From positions 1-7,806 of the forward strand of contig WQYJ01000088.1 of the NCBI GenBank assembly GCA_009781325.1: a stretch of 7,806 nucleotides of DNA. Direction: 5' to 3'. Each line of letters opens with the position of its first letter. The first letter of the stretch is position 1. This stretch comes from Propionibacteriaceae bacterium. Its GTDB lineage: Bacteria; Actinomycetota; Actinomycetes; Propionibacteriales; Propionibacteriaceae. The notes below the pieces were generated by a model. That model was not told where the DNA came from and did not search any database. It was given only the letters and a program-made list of their open reading frames with translations. Of this stretch, positions 6,349-7,806 are shown piece after piece. The position numbers and the translations under genes were made by a program.

Positions 6349-6528
6349 TTAACTGAATTTGGCCGTCGACAGCAGCCATTGCTCGAGCGAAGTGCCGGTA
6401 GGGGTAGGCGGCGAAGCTCCAGCAACTGCCGTTGGCAATAAAGTAAGCACCAGTAAGGCTCCTCCACCAATGACGGCTTTGCGTAACAGCTCGCGACGCG
6501 AAATGAGGCGCGACTTATCATCTATCAT
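6349..6528 (-). CDS. Tiny Tat-signal protein, 59 residues, unknown function
   Basis: This is the last gene of a three-gene minus-strand operon. Its sequence is almost entirely a twin-arginine signal peptide: the motif SRRELL at residues 10-15, a hydrophobic stretch GGGALLVLTLL (21-31), and a likely cleavage after AGA (36-38). Only about 21 mature residues remain, beginning SPPTPTGTSLEQW. I do not recognise the mature part. The start at 6528 is set by GGAGG at 6534-6538. An ATG at 6540 overlaps the upstream stop (TAATG) but has no ribosome site of its own. Exporting so short a folded peptide through Tat would be strange, so it may be a truncated former exported protein, an uncleaved membrane-bound small protein, or a peptide precursor. 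The intact frame, good ribosome site and tight operon spacing favour a real small gene. Confidence 0.65.
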   Translation of the reverse strand: MIDDKSRLISRRELLRKAVIGGGALLVLTLLPTAVAGASPPTPTGTSLEQWLLSTAKFS

Positions 6529-6533
6529 GACAT

Positions 6534-6538
6534 CCTCC
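6534..6538 (-). promoter_or_regulatory. Ribosome binding site that decides the Tat-protein start
   Basis: GGAGG on the minus strand lies 5 nt before the ATG at 6528 and overlaps the alternative ATG at 6540-6538. Initiation at 6528 is therefore much more likely. Confidence 0.7.
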
Positions 6539-6539
6539 A

Positions 6540-7007
6540 TTATTTGATCTGCTCGCGAATCTCGTCCAACATAGCCCTATCCACATGACCGGCGGCATCT
6601 TGGAGCAGCACCCGAAGCGCCTGTGACTGGGCGTCGTATAAAGCGATGGTTTGACCATCGGCTAGTGTGAGGACAGCGGAGCCTACTCGCACCTCCACCA
6701 GCGCAGCGTGTCCGTGGGCGGTGCTCACGTTGGTCACGGTGGCCGACCGAAAACCGAGGGTGCTCAGTGGGGACGGTGCCGACTCGGTGATTGGCAGGTC
6801 CGCGAGCGATGCCGCCAACTGGAGCTGAACCGCCGGGTCGAGTACCCAAGTCGGGTTTGGCCGACCAGAGAAGACATCCAAAACCACCACGCTGCCTTGA
6901 GAAGGACCTGCAGAGGCAACTGGATCGCTCGTGCCAATGCCAGACGTGCCACACCCCGCAAACGTCAGAACCGCGAGGAAAGTCACTATTGAAAGTCGCC
7001 GAGTCAA
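6540..7007 (-). CDS. Small lipoprotein with an FSGRPNPTW motif, unknown function
   Basis: From the TTG at 7007 this is a 155-residue protein with a charged start (MTRRL), hydrophobic core and lipobox FAGC (C19), followed by a Ser/Gly/Pro-rich linker typical of actinobacterial lipoproteins. The mature domain opens with VVVLDVFSGRPNPTWVLD (40-57). I recall the SGRPNP-x-W pattern from uncharacterised bacterial proteins but know no function for it. Next come LGFRSATVTNVS (84-95), a beta-rich stretch, and a helical C-terminus (RAMLDEIREQIK). AAGGGAG at 7023-7017, 9 nt before the TTG, selects this start. The frame is open upstream to 7268, but that part is antisense to the upstream gene's 3' end and not family-like. 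Its stop (TAATG) touches the next gene. The part from about residue 82 resembles the N-terminal region of the upstream gene's product. Confidence 0.8.
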   Translation of the reverse strand: MTRRLSIVTFLAVLTFAGCGTSGIGTSDPVASAGPSQGSVVVLDVFSGRPNPTWVLDPAVQLQLAASLADLPITESAPSPLSTLGFRSATVTNVSTAHGHAALVEVRVGSAVLTLADGQTIALYDAQSQALRVLLQDAAGHVDRAMLDEIREQIK

Positions 7008-7016
7008 GATCCAGAA

Positions 7017-7023
7017 CTCCCTT
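7017..7023 (-). promoter_or_regulatory. Ribosome binding site that supports the TTG start of the SGRPNP lipoprotein
   Basis: AAGGGAG on the minus strand directly follows the upstream gene's stop codon and precedes the TTG at 7007 by 9 nt. It favours the short 155-residue form, whose first residues make a proper lipoprotein signal peptide. Confidence 0.65.
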
Positions 7024-7806
7024 CTACTTGATTTTGGCTTTCGGGGAGACCGGAGCAAACACGGTTGGCGAGCCATCGACAGTGTACCTGCCTCGGTCAC
7101 AGGTTGCGGGATTGGTGATGATCTTACCGGAGCTGTCAAGGTTCGTTGCACGTGTGCTTCCTGGTTTGTGGGCCCACCGGCGACTCCCTGACACATCTGT
7201 GCTCCGGTGGTACCAATGATAGTCGAGGTTCGGCCAGATGCACAGGTAGTCCTCGAATCTGTCGCCACTGCAAGAACTCGTATAACCGTCGCGGTATGCA
7301 GCGGCCTTGATATTTGCGATGGTCAACGCAGTGAACATCTGACCACTCCCACGACCGGGCTGCGCGAAGGTGTTCGTTGCGAGGCTAGAGGCGAAGTTGT
7401 AACAGTTGTTGTTCTGGATTCTGGTGGTGCTGCCGTTCCAGAACGTGTTCAGGTCATTCCGCGAGGTCCACCAGATGGTGCACCCTCGCGTGCCGGTCTC
7501 ACACGTGGGCTCCGCTCCGTTGCTGAACGTCGCACGCGGCGACCCGACCACCGCCTCGGATGCGTCGAGCGCTTCCGGAACCACCATTTCGTCAGCGCCA
7601 GAAGTATGTAAAAGCCACCGCTCGGTGACGTCAGAAACATCCAGATTTACCGTCTCTCTGAGCCGGAATATCGGCGGGAGACCACGGGCCTTGAGAACCC
7701 CAATGCCGTCACTGTCACCAGTGATAACCATGCCCCGGTATCCCAGACGTGACTCCACTTCGTCGACCGGCCGAACCACTGACCAGTCAGCCATGACCCG
7801 GTCAAC
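7024..7806 (-). CDS. Protein with a C-terminal Cys/His domain (NNNCYNF...HKPG), unknown function; start probably outside the window
   Basis: The frame is open to the right edge, with an ATG at 7794 that has no clear ribosome site, so the true start is probably beyond the window. Counting from 7794, residues 17-80 (RLGYRGMVITGDS onward) look like the second half of the domain in the downstream lipoprotein. The C-terminal domain (about 95-256) contains CTIWW (105-109), NNNCYNFASSL (128-138), TFAQPGRGSG (142-151), LDYHWYH (190-196), and WAHKPGST (207-214), followed by a D-x-x-G-x-x-I-x-x-P element (220-229). I recall similar patterns in uncharacterised bacterial proteins. The invariant-looking Cys131 with His193 or His209 recalls a thiol hydrolase arrangement, but this is inference only. 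Further Cys residues at 98, 105, 175, 185 and 232 fit an exported disulfide-containing protein. It is the first visible gene of the operon, 16 nt before the lipoprotein start. Confidence 0.75.
   Translation of the reverse strand, partial: VDRVMADWSVVRPVDEVESRLGYRGMVITGDSDGIGVLKARGLPPIFRLRETVNLDVSDVTERWLLHTSGADEMVVPEALDASEAVVGSPRATFSNGAEPTCETGTRGCTIWWTSRNDLNTFWNGSTTRIQNNNCYNFASSLATNTFAQPGRGSGQMFTALTIANIKAAAYRDGYTSSCSGDRFEDYLCIWPNLDYHWYHRSTDVSGSRRWAHKPGSTRATNLDSSGKIITNPATCDRGRYTVDGSPTVFAPVSPKAKIK

Noticed and set aside
6194..6358. Plus-strand frame reading PFQDAWPHCIRLTHMI and a basic tail (HRRKQRQ), reminiscent of transposase C-termini
   Set aside because: The likeness is vague, there is no DDE or other diagnostic residue, and the part upstream overlaps the end of lipoprotein 2 in another frame. 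Not enough to call an IS fragment.
6282..6521. 79-codon minus-strand frame overlapping the Tat-signal gene
   Set aside because: Out of frame with the SRRELL signal peptide, which has the ribosome site. No recognisable content.
7207..7611. 134-codon plus-strand frame at the right end
   Set aside because: Antisense to the Cys/His-domain gene. Val/Arg-rich with no start signal.
1..7806. CRISPR array or other regular direct repeats
   Set aside because: No regularly spaced repeat was seen on either strand. The only long internal similarity is between the two lipoprotein genes.

Overview
The window looks like chromosomal DNA of a moderately GC-rich Gram-positive actinobacterium. The grounds are lipoprotein signal peptides, a twin-arginine signal peptide, GTG/TTG starts, and a cluster of RGF-type lipoproteins, a peptidoglycan-binding domain and an FtsX/MacB-type ABC transporter. 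I assign no genus. It is an accessory, partly decaying region: of about ten protein-coding loci, four are broken (an IS3 OrfA remnant, a truncated ABC ATPase, a truncated peptidoglycan-binding protein and a frameshifted lipoprotein), and there is a possible tRNA fragment.

Left part (1-1510, + strand): the 3' end of an AbiEi-type antitoxin gene overlaps a complete AbiEii nucleotidyltransferase toxin gene by 16 nt, forming a type IV toxin-antitoxin operon. Further on lie a sequence resembling the 3' end of a tRNA (T-arm plus acceptor strand, no 5' half) and, three bases later, a perfect 16-bp hairpin. A tRNA 3' fragment followed by a terminator is what one end of an island integrated into a tRNA gene looks like, so the AbiE operon may sit at the edge of a mobile island. 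A short, frameshifted IS3-family OrfA remnant follows on the minus strand (1519-1766).

Middle part (1902-6192): two paralogous secreted lipoproteins (1902-3077 and 5087-6192, both +) flank an ABC transporter module on the minus strand (permease 3199-4476; ATPase 4473-about 4718). The ATPase has lost everything before its signature motif. It abuts, 3' half to 3' half, the C-terminal end of a peptidoglycan-binding protein on the plus strand. A single deletion across a divergent promoter region explains this most simply. The second lipoprotein has a one-base frameshift in a T run and the first has an odd extension in its signal peptide. My reading is that this was once an envelope transport/peptidoglycan-associated system of permease, ATPase, PG-binding protein and two Cys-rich lipoproteins. 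What it transported cannot be told from the sequence.

Right part (6349-7806, minus strand): a compact three-gene operon. It encodes (i) a protein, open at the window edge, whose C-terminal domain has a conserved-looking Cys/His pattern (NNNCYNF, TFAQPGR, HWY, HKPG); (ii) a small lipoprotein with an FSGRPNPTW motif; and (iii) a 59-residue Tat-signal protein with almost no mature part. The N-terminal part of (i) and the C-terminal half of (ii) look like copies of one domain. This operon is intact as far as it can be seen and is the best candidate here for an undescribed exported system.
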